This document shows positions 9,438 to 19,066 of a stretch of 64,000 nt of DNA, piece after piece (within the stretch, counting starts at the first letter, position 1; each line of letters opens with the position of its first letter). The stretch is taken from assembly GCF_039540405.1 (NCBI RefSeq), contig NZ_BAABEY010000018.1:1-64000 (forward strand), read 5' to 3'. The translations under genes and the position numbers were made by a program. The stretch is from Ravibacter arvi. GTDB lineage: Bacteria; Bacteroidota; Bacteroidia; Cytophagales; Spirosomataceae. The notes beneath the pieces are model-generated. The model searched no databases, had not been told where the DNA came from, and worked only from the letters and a program-made list of their open reading frames with translations.

Positions 9438-10721
9438 TTATGGAGCTACTTTTTGTAAGGCAGTTTCGGTCACATTCCGCATTTCCTTCTTATCCATTGC
9501 GTAATGTATAACCTCCGGGCCCTTGCCCGAATAAAGTATGTTCATGAAATGGCAGTCGGCCACGGGGGCTTCAATCATGACGGCGGCGTGCCCCGTGGAG
9601 ACAATATTCTGTGCGTAGATGTGGTTCAGCTTACCCGGTTGGGAAAGCGCACCATATCCCTTGCCGCCGATGAGCAGCGCATTGTGCCTGCCGCCCACTC
9701 CGGTCGTCTCCCTGGAAACAATGCCGGAAATGTACACATGGTGGATACTGGCGCTGTCGCTTGCCCGGATGGCAATACCCCGGCAAATGGATTCGCAGGT
9801 GATATTGGAGATAAAAATCTGTTCGGTGTCGTCTTCCGGCCCGTGCCAGCCGCTTTTGGTGACCATGGTTGAATTCAGGCTGCCGCTTTTCCGTGTGAGC
9901 GCGGGCTTCACATCGAGACTGGACAACGCAATAAAATCGTCGCCGGTAAACCCGTGAATGTTATTAATCCGGAAGTTCTTGCATCCCTGCCGCAGATCGA
10001 TGCCGTCTTTGTTGAACACTTTCACTTTACGGTTCCCGATCGTAATTTCCTCCGGGTTGTGAAGGTAAATCTGTTCCAGTTCTACGTTCCGGGCACGCTC
10101 GAAACTGACTGCCCAGGCGTGGGAATTTTCGATCCTGACGTTGGTCATCGAGAAGCCGTCTACCTCGGCGACCAGGATCATGATGTTGCGCCAGTCTCCG
10201 GTTTGTTTGCGGTCCGGGAAAGCCGCATCGCTGCCATAGCTCACCCGCCAGCTGCCTTTTTTCCGGTCAGCCTCCGGGTCAAGCGAAAGCTGCCGGGCGC
10301 CGTCACCGGTGGACCGCGGGTTTTCTGCTCCCTTCAGCAAAACCCGCCCGACACCGATGAGGTGTATGTTGCTGATGGTTCGCGGATTTTCGATACCGAT
10401 ACCAACGTTGGCGCTCCTGAACATGTTGTCGCGACAGGAATCCGATAACTGAATCGTGCAATTGTCGAGCATGACCGTCATGTTACCGGGTAGCAGAATG
10501 GCTTCGTCTATTTTCCAGAGGGCGGTGCCGTTCGCATTGTGCCGGGGAATCCGGACCAGGTTGGTGGTTCCTTTTGCGGCATCCAGGGCTTTTTTTATCC
10601 GCTGGGAATCACTTCCGGAAAAATCGTTCGGTGTAATTTCCGCCGGTCCGGTGGCAGCGATTGCGCTGCTGTAGATAACCTGGCATATTCCCAATATAAC
10701 GACATGCAATAATTTCCTCAT
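9438..10721 (-). CDS. Secreted right-handed beta-helix enzyme, GH28-like (copy 2)
   Basis: A 427-residue exported protein; a signal peptide covers about residues 1-23. The body is a parallel beta-helix related to polygalacturonases (GH28). A KDGIDLRQG segment and GDDFIAL occupy the places of the GH28 NTDG and (G/Q)DD acid motifs, but no clear GHG or RIK motif is seen, so the active site differs from classical polygalacturonase. It is a close paralogue of the protein at 10744-12030, sharing stretches such as VSYGSDAAFPDRKQTGDWRN. Position after SusC/SusD suggests cleavage of an acidic plant polysaccharide in periplasm or at the surface. It could instead be a lyase-like helix. Confidence 0.75.
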   Translation of the reverse strand: MRKLLHVVILGICQVIYSSAIAATGPAEITPNDFSGSDSQRIKKALDAAKGTTNLVRIPRHNANGTALWKIDEAILLPGNMTVMLDNCTIQLSDSCRDNMFRSANVGIGIENPRTISNIHLIGVGRVLLKGAENPRSTGDGARQLSLDPEADRKKGSWRVSYGSDAAFPDRKQTGDWRNIMILVAEVDGFSMTNVRIENSHAWAVSFERARNVELEQIYLHNPEEITIGNRKVKVFNKDGIDLRQGCKNFRINNIHGFTGDDFIALSSLDVKPALTRKSGSLNSTMVTKSGWHGPEDDTEQIFISNITCESICRGIAIRASDSASIHHVYISGIVSRETTGVGGRHNALLIGGKGYGALSQPGKLNHIYAQNIVSTGHAAVMIEAPVADCHFMNILYSGKGPEVIHYAMDKKEMRNVTETALQKVAP

Positions 10722-10743
10722 AATAACTTGATGATGTTCGGGT

Positions 10744-12030
10744 TCAGGGCATTTTCATGAAGTTCTCCACTGAAACGCCTTTGGTATCCGTTACGGGCAC
10801 ATTAAAAGTGACAGGCTGTGGTGCAATGCCTGTATAAATTCCATTTACAAACCTGCAATTTTCAACCGGCGCCTCAATAAGTACCAGGTTTTTTCCGTCA
10901 CCCATGAGGTTAAAGGCATAGATATTGTTGATTTTACCCGGCTGGGAGGGCGCGCCATAACCTTTTCCGCCGACGAGCAGGGTATAGGGGCTTCCGCCAT
11001 AGGGTGGCGGGGTGTCGGGCCTCGCTTTGGTGATCACGCCGTTGACATACACATGGTGAACGCTGGCGCTGTCGCTGGCACGAATGGCCACGCCGGTGTA
11101 ATTGGTCTGGCAATTGGTGATGAAGACCTGCTCAATGTCGTCCTCGGGGCCGTACCATCCGGAGCGCGTGACCATGGTTGAGAATAACGTCCCGTTGACG
11201 CGGGTAAGTGCGGGTTGTACGTCCAGGCTAGACAAGGCAACGAGGTCATCGCCGTTAATACCGTCAATGTTGTTAATGCGGAAATACTTGCAGCCCTGGC
11301 GTAGGTTGATCCCGTCTTTGTTATAGACTTTTACTTTGCGGTTGCCGATGGCGATTTCTTCAGGGTTGTGAATCTGGATGTCTGAGATACGGGCATTCAG
11401 CGTTCTTTCAAAGCTCACTGCCCAGGCATGCGAATGTTCGATTCTCACGTTGGTTAACGAAAAACCGTCCACTTTTGCGATCAGGACCATGATGTTGCGC
11501 CAGTCGCCGGTTTGTTTGCGGTCCGGGAAAGCCGCATCGCTGCCATAGCTCACCCGCCCGATCCCTTTTTTTTGCGACGCTACGGGGTCAAGCGTGAGCT
11601 TGCGTGCCCCATCGCCGGTAGAACGCGGGTTGGCCGCGCCGCGCAAAATGACCCGCCCCATACCTACCAGGTGAATATCCCGGTTCCAGCCCGGGTTTTC
11701 AATGCCGTCCCCGACATTGTCGCTTCTGAACATGTTGTCGCGGGATTGATCGGAAAGCTGCAGCGTGCAGTTATCCAGGATTACCCGGATGTTGCTGGGC
11801 AGTAAAATTGCGTCGTCGATCATCCAGACGGAGGAGCCGTTGGCATTTTCTGCCGGAATCCTGATAATATGGGTAGTTCGCGAAGCTTTTTCAACCGCTT
11901 GCCGGATGCGCTGCGTATCGGTTCCCTGAAAGGCATTCGGCGTAATTTCCAGAGATTCGCTGCTTTCGCCCCCCTTGACCATCCCCCAGGAAAACAAGAC
12001 GGTAAATACCGTCCACCATATTTTTTGCAT
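10744..12030 (-). CDS. Secreted right-handed beta-helix enzyme, GH28-like (copy 1)
   Basis: A 428-residue exported beta-helix protein with a signal peptide (about residues 1-20) and the same domain plan as the next gene in the operon, 22 bp downstream. KDGINLRQG and GDDLVALSSLD stand at the GH28 acid positions. It carries a few extra residues (a TPPPYG loop) absent from its partner. The tandem arrangement and near-identical nucleotide blocks (for instance around 11501-11560 and 10191-10250) show a local duplication followed by divergence. Likely role: depolymerising the substrate captured by SusC/SusD. The exact linkage is unknown. Confidence 0.75.
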   Translation of the reverse strand: MQKIWWTVFTVLFSWGMVKGGESSESLEITPNAFQGTDTQRIRQAVEKASRTTHIIRIPAENANGSSVWMIDDAILLPSNIRVILDNCTLQLSDQSRDNMFRSDNVGDGIENPGWNRDIHLVGMGRVILRGAANPRSTGDGARKLTLDPVASQKKGIGRVSYGSDAAFPDRKQTGDWRNIMVLIAKVDGFSLTNVRIEHSHAWAVSFERTLNARISDIQIHNPEEIAIGNRKVKVYNKDGINLRQGCKYFRINNIDGINGDDLVALSSLDVQPALTRVNGTLFSTMVTRSGWYGPEDDIEQVFITNCQTNYTGVAIRASDSASVHHVYVNGVITKARPDTPPPYGGSPYTLLVGGKGYGAPSQPGKINNIYAFNLMGDGKNLVLIEAPVENCRFVNGIYTGIAPQPVTFNVPVTDTKGVSVENFMKMP

Positions 12031-12044
12031 TTTTTTTGAGGTTT

Positions 12045-12110
12045 GAGGTTTGAGGGGTGGGGTGTGAGGGGAGGGCGAGTTGGATACTCACGCCCCACCC
12101 CTCAAACCTC
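12045..12110. repeat. 24-base inverted repeat in the susD-enzyme gap
   Basis: Arms at 12045-12068 and 12087-12110 are complementary over 24 bases with one G:T-type mismatch. They are built from GGTTTGAGG-like units and preceded by a partial extra unit at about 12037. The element fills the gap between susD and the first beta-helix gene, where a stem would lie between cistrons of one transcript. Confidence 0.8.
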
Positions 12111-12122
12111 ACCGCTAAAAAA

Positions 12123-13559
12123 CTAATACCCGTCGTTCTGGCCCAGTTCCGGGTTGAGGCTCAGCTCCCGGAAGGGTACCGGGAAACGTACTTTGGCGTC
12201 GGTTACTTCATAATTTGGTACGAGGTAACCGCCGTATTTGATGTACTTCTCTTTGTAAGCACGCATGGTGCTCAGCATGGTTCCGGTTCTGAGGAGGTCA
12301 AACCAGCGGTGCCCCTCGAAACAAAGTTCAACCCGGCGTTCGTGCTGGATGGCGGACCGGAGTGCGGCCTGGTCTAACCCGCTCAGGTTGGCCAGCCCGG
12401 CCCTTTTCCTGACTGCATTGATCAGGGGGAGCGCATCAGAGACGGTTCCGGTTTCGTTATAGGCTTCCGACAAAAGTAACAATACGTCTGAGTAACGGAT
12501 CACCGGCCAGTCATTTTTACCTTCGTTGCTTGCTACAGGCTTGTCGAGGAATTTCCTGGTGTAGTACAGGGAATCTGTGGTGGGCCAGAAAGCAATGGAC
12601 ACCGGTTTGCGAAGGTCACCGGCTTCAAAGGCGTTGAACAGATCAAGCGTGCCCCCATTGGCGCTGGCCGGGATTCCCCCGCTCGTAATTTCCGTGCCCG
12701 AACCGAAAGGAGCAAACAGGATTGAAAAATTGCTTCCTTCACTAAAGCCGGTTCCGCCCAGGTATTGCACGGCAAACACCATTTCCGCGTTGTTTTTGTT
12801 GGCTATGTCAAAAACACTGGCGTATTGCGGCAGCAGCTTGTATTGATCGGAAGCGACCACCGATTTCAGAACGGGCACCGCTTTGTCGAACTGTTTATTG
12901 GTGACGTAAACCTTCCCCAGGAGGCTGCGCGCAGCTCCTTTTGTAATTCGCCCGGCATTTGCCGCATTATAGGCGTCGGGGAGGAGTTCGACAGCCGACA
13001 GGAGGTCGCGTTCAACCTGGGCGTAAATTTCGGCCACCGGCGATCTTTTGTAGGAATAGGCCTCGTTTTCGCTTGTAATTTCTTTGACAACAAGGGGCAC
13101 ATCGCCGAAAAACTGTACCAGGTTGAAATACATCAGCGCCCGGATAAACCGTACTTCGCCGAGGTATTGGTCTTTCAGCGCTTTTTCCATCTCGAAATTG
13201 GTTAGCCGCGCCTCTACCACGTTGGCCCGGGCGACGAGGGCATACGAAATGGTCCAGCGGTTTTGGATGGACGCGGTGGAGGTAATCCAGGTTAACTGGT
13301 CCAAGGGCGCCACACCCAGGTTATAACCGTTTATCTGCGCATTGTCCGAGGGAAGTTCAGCTACCTCGTAAAAGTTTCCGTAATAACTGCGCAAGCCGTT
13401 GTATACCCCGCTGACCGCAGACGTAAAATCGCTGGTGCTTTTAAAATAGGCGTCGGTCCTGACCGTGGTAGGAGATTCAATATCCAGGAAATCCGAACAT
13501 GAGGCAAACAGCGCCATGACCATCGTTCCTAATAAGCCGAGATTGATTATTTTTTTCAT
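12123..13559 (-). CDS. SusD/RagB-family outer-membrane glycan-binding lipoprotein
   Basis: A 478-residue SusD-like protein. A lipoprotein signal ends in LFASC (lipid-modified C21), followed by SDFLDIESPT, typical of this family. The N-terminal TPR-like helices and the C-terminal RagB region (RKRAGL, then HERRVELCFEGHRWFDLLRT) are intact, and the protein ends near the usual length. It caps the SusC channel encoded 107 bp upstream and binds the oligosaccharide at the cell surface. It is expressed in the sigma/FecR-controlled operon. Confidence 0.95.
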   Translation of the reverse strand: MKKIINLGLLGTMVMALFASCSDFLDIESPTTVRTDAYFKSTSDFTSAVSGVYNGLRSYYGNFYEVAELPSDNAQINGYNLGVAPLDQLTWITSTASIQNRWTISYALVARANVVEARLTNFEMEKALKDQYLGEVRFIRALMYFNLVQFFGDVPLVVKEITSENEAYSYKRSPVAEIYAQVERDLLSAVELLPDAYNAANAGRITKGAARSLLGKVYVTNKQFDKAVPVLKSVVASDQYKLLPQYASVFDIANKNNAEMVFAVQYLGGTGFSEGSNFSILFAPFGSGTEITSGGIPASANGGTLDLFNAFEAGDLRKPVSIAFWPTTDSLYYTRKFLDKPVASNEGKNDWPVIRYSDVLLLLSEAYNETGTVSDALPLINAVRKRAGLANLSGLDQAALRSAIQHERRVELCFEGHRWFDLLRTGTMLSTMRAYKEKYIKYGGYLVPNYEVTDAKVRFPVPFRELSLNPELGQNDGY

Positions 13560-13576
13560 CTGTGTAAGAGGTTATC

Positions 13577-13660
13577 AGCTGTCAGAAATCAGTAATCAGC
13601 TGCGCAGGCTACGGTGTATGCGGCCCGGCCGATTTCTGATATCCGATTTCCGACGGCTCA
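13577..13660. repeat. Imperfect inverted repeat in the susC-susD gap
   Basis: GAAATCAG-type units at about 13587-13600 face GATTTCTGATATCCGATTTC-type units at about 13633-13655. The stem is weaker than at 2285-2355 but uses the same building blocks. It lies between the two cistrons. Confidence 0.55.
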
Positions 13661-13666
13661 TCTGTT

Positions 13667-16600
13667 TTAGAACGAGATATTCACACCTATCATGAAGGAC
13701 CTGTTTACCGGGTAAGTTCCCTGGTCTGAGCCGGGCTGGTAGACTGTTTCTCCGTACTGGCTGGGTTCCGGGTTGAGACCTGGGTACTTCGTAAAGGTCA
13801 GCAGGTTTTGCCCGGTCACATAAATGCGTGTCGCATTGATCCCCCATTTTTCCTGGAGCCCGGCCGGTAGGGTATAGCCCAGCGTAACATTTCTCAGTCT
13901 CAGGAAAGCACCGCTATAAACCGCATACGAGTGAAGGTTACCGGCGGTTCCGAAGCCTGCGCGTGTCAGGCCAACGCGGGCATATTTCACATCGCGGTCC
14001 GGGTTAGCGGGGTCAAAATAGTTGTTGACCATTTCTTTCACCGTGTTGAACCGGCCGGCCCAGAGTTCGGTGTGGCGGCTTGCGCCGTTGATGATACTGT
14101 TCTTGGCTACTCCCTGGGCAATGATGCTGAGGTCGAAATTCCCGTAGCGGAGGTTGTTGGTAAGGCCGAAAAGGAGGCGGGGGAAGCCGTTTCCAAGAAG
14201 GGTGCGGTCGCCTTCGTTGATTACGCCGTCGCCGTTGACGTCCCTGATCTGGTAGTCACCGACGCCCGAGCCGGGCCATTGCGCATTTGAGGTCAATTGC
14301 TGTTCGTTTTTGATTACCCCGTCTATTTTGAAACCGTAGAAATTCCCAAGCGGCTGTCCGACTTCAATTTTATACACGTTGGGCCAACCGGGCGTTCCTT
14401 CGAACGTATTCAGAGAGCTCCTTCCGCCGAGGTCAAGCACTTCGGTAGCGTTGTAGCTGACATTCAGACCGGTGGACCATTTCAGCATCCCGGTGGTATT
14501 CTCGGTATTCAGGTCAATTTCAATCCCCCTGTTACGGATCTCCCCGATATTGGTTTGAAAGGAGGTCGCATACCCTACGATCCCCGGCAGTTCCTTGGAA
14601 AAGAGCATGCCGTGCGTATTTTTCTGGTATAAGTCTACCGTCAGCTGGATGCGGTTTTTCAGAAATGCTGCATCGAGCCCCAGGTTGACCTGCTTGCTCT
14701 TTTCCCAGGTAAGATCCCGGTTCATAAAGCCAGACGGGCTTACACCCGCAAAGCGCTGCCCGCCGAAGGCATAGTGGGTGGGGGTTAGCCCGCTGATCCA
14801 GGTAAAATCACCGATGTTGGCATTACCGGTTTCGCCGTAGCTGGCCCGTATTTTCAACTCGTCGAAAATGTGCTGGTCTTTCATAAACGATTCTTCTGAC
14901 ACGCGCCATCCCAGGGAGTAAGACTGGAAAACACCGAAACGGTTGTTTGGTCCGAAACGGGATGAACCATCGGTCCGGACAGAGCCGGAAAACAGGTATT
15001 TGTCCTTGTAGTCGTAGGTAATCCTGGCGGCATAGGAAAGGAAAGCGTTGGCGTCATAGCTGACCGAACCGGCCTGGTTGGAAGAGGCCGTGGGATTCCG
15101 GACGAGGTCATTGGTAAACGTGCCGACCCGCCCGGTGCTGGAGGTGGTAAACCCGGTGTATTTCTGCATGGAATACAGCAGCATCGCGCTCAGGTTGTGC
15201 GCAGTGCCGATCCTGCCGGAATAGGCCAGGCTGTTCTCCCAGATCCAGTCAAGTCCGCGGCCGTTTGAGGCGCTGGCGGCAATCCCGGTCAGAAGCGGGT
15301 TGGACAAATTGGCGAGCGGCGAAGCCGGGCTGGCTATGGTGGACGGCACATACATTTCATTGCCGTTGCTGGACCAGGATGCGCCTCCCTGTGTTTTAAA
15401 TTTCACGCCTTTCAGAAATTCCCACTCCAGGAAAAGATTGTTCTGCATGGCAAAACGCCGGTCCCGGTTCTGGTACAATTCCACAACTGCCAACGGGTTA
15501 TGTACCCCTATTTCCGAAAACCCGTATTGGGTATGCGGCAGCACGTTATTTTGTCCGTAGTCACCGTTCGGCAGCCGTACATCTACCACCGGCGGCATCA
15601 GCATGGCGGCATAAATGGGGCTGTAGCTCCAGTTTGCCGGGGCGCGGGGCGTGGGCATATTGTCGCGGGTGGTAAAAGAAGGCGCAAATCCGGCCCCCAA
15701 AGTGAGGTTCCGGCTGATGTTCGCGTCTATATTTCCCCGGAGGGTCACCAGCTCATAGTCGGTGCCGATCATGGTTCCTTTCTGGTTGAGGTAGCTTCCC
15801 GAGAGCGAAAAACGAACCTTTTCCGACCCGCCGCGCGCACTAAGCTCAATTTTGGACATAGGGGCGGTTCTGAGAATGACATCCTGCCAGTCGGTGTCCG
15901 GCAATTGACCGGGGTTGTTGTAAGCATCCGGGTAGGGCTGGTTGGTAGCGCCCCGTGCGTCTTTTACGTACTGCAGGTACTCCTCCTTGTTCATCATCTC
16001 GATCCGCTTGGCGGCCTGCTGAATCCCGGTGTAGGCATTGATATTGAAAGTTGTTTTTCCTTCCTGGCCTCTTTTCGTGGTGACGAGCACAACGCCGTTG
16101 GCGGCGCGTGAACCATAAATAGCTGCCGAGGCAGCATCTTTCAGAATTTCAATCGATTCGATGTCCGACAGGTTGAGGCGCGAAAATTCGGTAGCATTCA
16201 ACGGGTAGCCATCAATGACATAGAGCGGTTGGTTGGATGCGCCAAGCGACCCGATTCCCCGGATCCGGATGGTGGGCGCTGTACCCGGCACATCGCCCGC
16301 ACCTGCCTGCACCTGTACACCGGCGGCAAGTCCGGCCAGGGCGTCGCCGGGAAGCGCTACAGGGAGATTCCCGATGTCTTTCGCGGAAACCTTGCTGATA
16401 GAGGTCGAGAGTTTCTTTTTGGACTGTTCACCGTAGCCGACCACAATCACCTCGTCGAGGGATTTTTCGTCCACCGCCAGTCGTACGTTGATTGTCGATT
16501 GGTTGCCTACTGTAATTTCCTGCGACAGGTAGCCTACGAACGAGAACACCAGCACTGCATTTCCGTCCGGCACTTCTATCGAAAAGTCACCGTCGACGCC

Positions 16601-17113
16601 GGTGATTAACCCCTGCTGTGTTCCTTTCAGCAAGATGCTCACCCCGGGCATTCCTTCGCCCTTCTCATCGGTAACCTTTCCGGTTACGGCTATACCTGTT
16701 ATTTCTTCGGCGCCGCCTACCGACATTGTTTTCCGGAATCCGGCAGGTATCACCGGTTTGAGCGCGATCATCCGGTCGTCAGAGACCGCGAATTCAATAG
16801 AGTAGGGGTTCAGAAGCGTTTTTAGTACGACTTCCAGTTTCTCGTTTTCGGCATATACACGTACTTTCCGACGTACGTCAATGGCATTGGGGCTGTAGAT
16901 AAACCGTACATTGGCCTGTGCTTCAATGAGAGAGAGCACCTTTTTGAACGGCACCCCCACGGCGTGAACGGTTACTCTTTTTTCGAGCACTGCCTGCCCG
17001 TTGCTCTCGTTTGCGAAGGCAACTCCGCAGAAAAGGGCAAACAGGAGCAGTTGCGCGGTTGAGATTTTCATCATATTCCAAATCCACAAAGGGACATGTA
17101 ACTTTTTGTTCAT
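13667..17113 (-). CDS. SusC/RagA TonB-dependent transporter with STN signalling domain
   Basis: An 1148-residue outer-membrane transporter. After a signal peptide (about 1-40) comes an STN domain (about 45-115) that contacts the FecR anti-sigma factor, then a carboxypeptidase-regulatory-like domain (about 140-225), the DEVIVVGYG segment, a plug with RIRGIGSLG and IYGSRAANGVVLVTT, and a 22-strand barrel ending in an aromatic residue (ISF). It imports the glycan captured by SusD using TonB energy and, through the STN domain, signals substrate presence to the sigma/FecR pair encoded just upstream. A 205-bp gap with a hairpin precedes it. Confidence 0.96.
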   Translation of the reverse strand: MNKKLHVPLWIWNMMKISTAQLLLFALFCGVAFANESNGQAVLEKRVTVHAVGVPFKKVLSLIEAQANVRFIYSPNAIDVRRKVRVYAENEKLEVVLKTLLNPYSIEFAVSDDRMIALKPVIPAGFRKTMSVGGAEEITGIAVTGKVTDEKGEGMPGVSILLKGTQQGLITGVDGDFSIEVPDGNAVLVFSFVGYLSQEITVGNQSTINVRLAVDEKSLDEVIVVGYGEQSKKKLSTSISKVSAKDIGNLPVALPGDALAGLAAGVQVQAGAGDVPGTAPTIRIRGIGSLGASNQPLYVIDGYPLNATEFSRLNLSDIESIEILKDAASAAIYGSRAANGVVLVTTKRGQEGKTTFNINAYTGIQQAAKRIEMMNKEEYLQYVKDARGATNQPYPDAYNNPGQLPDTDWQDVILRTAPMSKIELSARGGSEKVRFSLSGSYLNQKGTMIGTDYELVTLRGNIDANISRNLTLGAGFAPSFTTRDNMPTPRAPANWSYSPIYAAMLMPPVVDVRLPNGDYGQNNVLPHTQYGFSEIGVHNPLAVVELYQNRDRRFAMQNNLFLEWEFLKGVKFKTQGGASWSSNGNEMYVPSTIASPASPLANLSNPLLTGIAASASNGRGLDWIWENSLAYSGRIGTAHNLSAMLLYSMQKYTGFTTSSTGRVGTFTNDLVRNPTASSNQAGSVSYDANAFLSYAARITYDYKDKYLFSGSVRTDGSSRFGPNNRFGVFQSYSLGWRVSEESFMKDQHIFDELKIRASYGETGNANIGDFTWISGLTPTHYAFGGQRFAGVSPSGFMNRDLTWEKSKQVNLGLDAAFLKNRIQLTVDLYQKNTHGMLFSKELPGIVGYATSFQTNIGEIRNRGIEIDLNTENTTGMLKWSTGLNVSYNATEVLDLGGRSSLNTFEGTPGWPNVYKIEVGQPLGNFYGFKIDGVIKNEQQLTSNAQWPGSGVGDYQIRDVNGDGVINEGDRTLLGNGFPRLLFGLTNNLRYGNFDLSIIAQGVAKNSIINGASRHTELWAGRFNTVKEMVNNYFDPANPDRDVKYARVGLTRAGFGTAGNLHSYAVYSGAFLRLRNVTLGYTLPAGLQEKWGINATRIYVTGQNLLTFTKYPGLNPEPSQYGETVYQPGSDQGTYPVNRSFMIGVNISF

Positions 17114-17218
17114 AGATTCGTAAAGTTTTACGGTTGGAAGACTCTAAAACAGGGGTACCACACCGCTCCTCCGGGAGCCGGTGCAAATCTCAAATTGCAG
17201 TTTGAGCCGGTACTGACG

Positions 17219-17252
17219 GCCGGTAATGTGCATAAGCATTGCCGGCTTTTTT
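17219..17252 (+). terminator. Hairpin plus T-run, oriented against the operon
   Basis: Ten-base arms at 17219-17228 and 17237-17246 (one G:T pair) are followed by six T on the plus strand. Read on the plus strand this is an intrinsic-terminator shape, but the surrounding genes are all on the minus strand. It lies between fecR and susC. It could stop antisense transcription, or act simply as a stem in the minus-strand mRNA. Confidence 0.45.
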
Positions 17253-17318
17253 GTTGGGGGGAGATTACACTTTCATCAGGTTAAGGATTTAAGATTAAGG
17301 GCAATAATTTGGGGGGCT

Positions 17319-18332
17319 TTAGCGGGAACTGCCGCATGCTTCGCCATTCAGGAAAATGGTAGTCCCCCTGATTTCATAATTGGCGCCGAGCACGTCACAG
17401 ACGTAATCAAGCTGTTTGAACAAGCCATAGCCGCTCAGGTTGCCTGTAAACACACACTCGTTCAGTTCCGGGTTGCCGACAACGATTTCAGTTTCATAGG
17501 CCTGCTGCAGGGTTGACAGCACCTCCCGTAGAACTACCTCGTCGAAATTGAACGACAATTCCGGGGTTTCCTTTACCATTTTCGGGTGGTCCACGATGTC
17601 TTCTCTTATTGTTTTCTTTTCAACGTCGTATACCACCTTCTGATTGGGCGTAATGATCACGCCGCTCCGGCGCTGGTTCCGGTCTTTCTCGCTGCTGTAA
17701 ACCGACACTTTGCCGGTTACAACCGAGACTTCGATTGTTTTTTTGCCGGTTTCGGGTCTGATTGCAAAGCTGGTACCCAGGACTTCGGTCACCAGGTCGC
17801 CGCTGTATACCAGGAAGGGCACCTTCCGGTTGGGCCTTACTTCAAAAAAAGCTTCGCCGGTCAGCCGGACGGTCCGTGTACCCTCACCGTATCGTTCGCT
17901 TGTTACAATACCTGCGCCCTGGGCCAGTGTAACCACACTGCTATCGGGTAAAACGATACGTTGCTGGTTCTGAGAGGCGTTCATGGTTTCCACGCCGACC
18001 ATGTCGGGTTCTGTCTGCCCGTTTTTTTTAGTAAAATGTCCTGAATTCCAAATTAATACCACGCATGCTACACAAGCCGCTGCTACTCCGGCCGCGTTTA
18101 TCCACCTGGAGACGCGGAAGCGCCTTTGTTTGGGCTCTTCCGTTTGTTTCCTGATGTTTTTCCATATTTCGGCGCCGGTTTTCTCGGCCTCGTTTTCGCT
18201 GTCGAACACCAGGTCTGCATCGTGGAGCCTCCCGTTCATCTCAACCCATCTTTCCACAAAAGCGATTTCTTCGGGAGAACATTTACCCGTTCTGTATCTT
18301 TCCGTAAGTTTTTCAAACTCCCCCCTGGTCAT
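17319..18332 (-). CDS. FecR-family anti-sigma factor
   Basis: A 337-residue inner-membrane signal transducer. A cytoplasmic N-terminal region (about 1-75) binds the ECF sigma factor, one membrane helix lies at about 78-95, and a periplasmic FecR domain follows (VVTLAQGAGI, GEAFFEVRPN, VLGTSFAI) with a C-terminal STN-contacting region. It holds the sigma factor encoded 31 bp upstream inactive until the SusC STN domain signals substrate. The length and layout are normal for Bacteroidota FecR proteins. Confidence 0.94.
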   Translation of the reverse strand: MTRGEFEKLTERYRTGKCSPEEIAFVERWVEMNGRLHDADLVFDSENEAEKTGAEIWKNIRKQTEEPKQRRFRVSRWINAAGVAAACVACVVLIWNSGHFTKKNGQTEPDMVGVETMNASQNQQRIVLPDSSVVTLAQGAGIVTSERYGEGTRTVRLTGEAFFEVRPNRKVPFLVYSGDLVTEVLGTSFAIRPETGKKTIEVSVVTGKVSVYSSEKDRNQRRSGVIITPNQKVVYDVEKKTIREDIVDHPKMVKETPELSFNFDEVVLREVLSTLQQAYETEIVVGNPELNECVFTGNLSGYGLFKQLDYVCDVLGANYEIRGTTIFLNGEACGSSR

Positions 18333-18363
18333 GTAGGAAACAATTATTTAGTAATCTCTTGAA

Positions 18364-18915
18364 TCAGTTATCGTGAAGGAACTTCTGCAAGTGCTTTCTC
18401 ACAGCCCGCATAGACTTGGTCAGGTGGTACTCCACTGCGCGGTCGGAAAGTCCCATTTCGGTGGCGATTTTCTTCACCGACACATCGTCGAGCTTGTTTC
18501 TTCTGAAAATATTGGCCGTCTTTTCGGGTAGTCTTTCCAACGCCCTTTCGATTGCTTCCGAAAGCTGTTTCTCGGTAACAATGTCGTCCGTACTTTCGAA
18601 TACCTCCTGCATGAGCTGGTATTCGCGGTACTTTTTCAGGTTGATTTCCCGGCGGAAATGCATGTTCACCTGGTTCCGGGCCGCGATAAACAGGAACGAC
18701 CGCAGGTGAAGAATGTCCGAGGTCATGCGGTTTTTCCAGAGGCTCAGCATCAATTCCTGGATAATTTCGCTGGCATCTTCCTTACCGCCTACCTGTTGGT
18801 AAACAAAAGCATACAACTGGCGCCAGTAACGATGGTAAATCGTTTCAAAGGCATCCGGATCATCCTCCTTCAGCAAAGCCAATAACCTTTCGTCCGGTAC
18901 GTCGTTCTGGTACAT
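18364..18915 (-). CDS. ECF RNA polymerase sigma factor, FecI-like
   Basis: A 183-residue sigma-70-family factor with region 2 (about 20-95, ending LRSFLFIAARNQVNMHFRR) and region 4 (about 120-180, VSVKKIATEMGLSDRAVEYHLTKS). It is the first gene of the nine-gene minus-strand locus and should direct its transcription when released by the FecR protein encoded downstream. I saw no standard TAnnTTTG box on the minus strand in the first 100 bp upstream, so its own promoter is unresolved. Confidence 0.94.
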   Translation of the reverse strand: MYQNDVPDERLLALLKEDDPDAFETIYHRYWRQLYAFVYQQVGGKEDASEIIQELMLSLWKNRMTSDILHLRSFLFIAARNQVNMHFRREINLKKYREYQLMQEVFESTDDIVTEKQLSEAIERALERLPEKTANIFRRNKLDDVSVKKIATEMGLSDRAVEYHLTKSMRAVRKHLQKFLHDN

Positions 18916-19066
18916 AGTCCGCGCTATTTGTCCTGCTTTTTCCTATAGGTTGCAGAAAGGTCTTAAAACCGTAAAAATAAATTCATATTTTTTTGATCTT
19001 TACCTGGCGGAGATTTTTGGGGTTTGGGGTAACTGGTTGGTTGTTAGTTGTATGTGTTTAGGAGTG

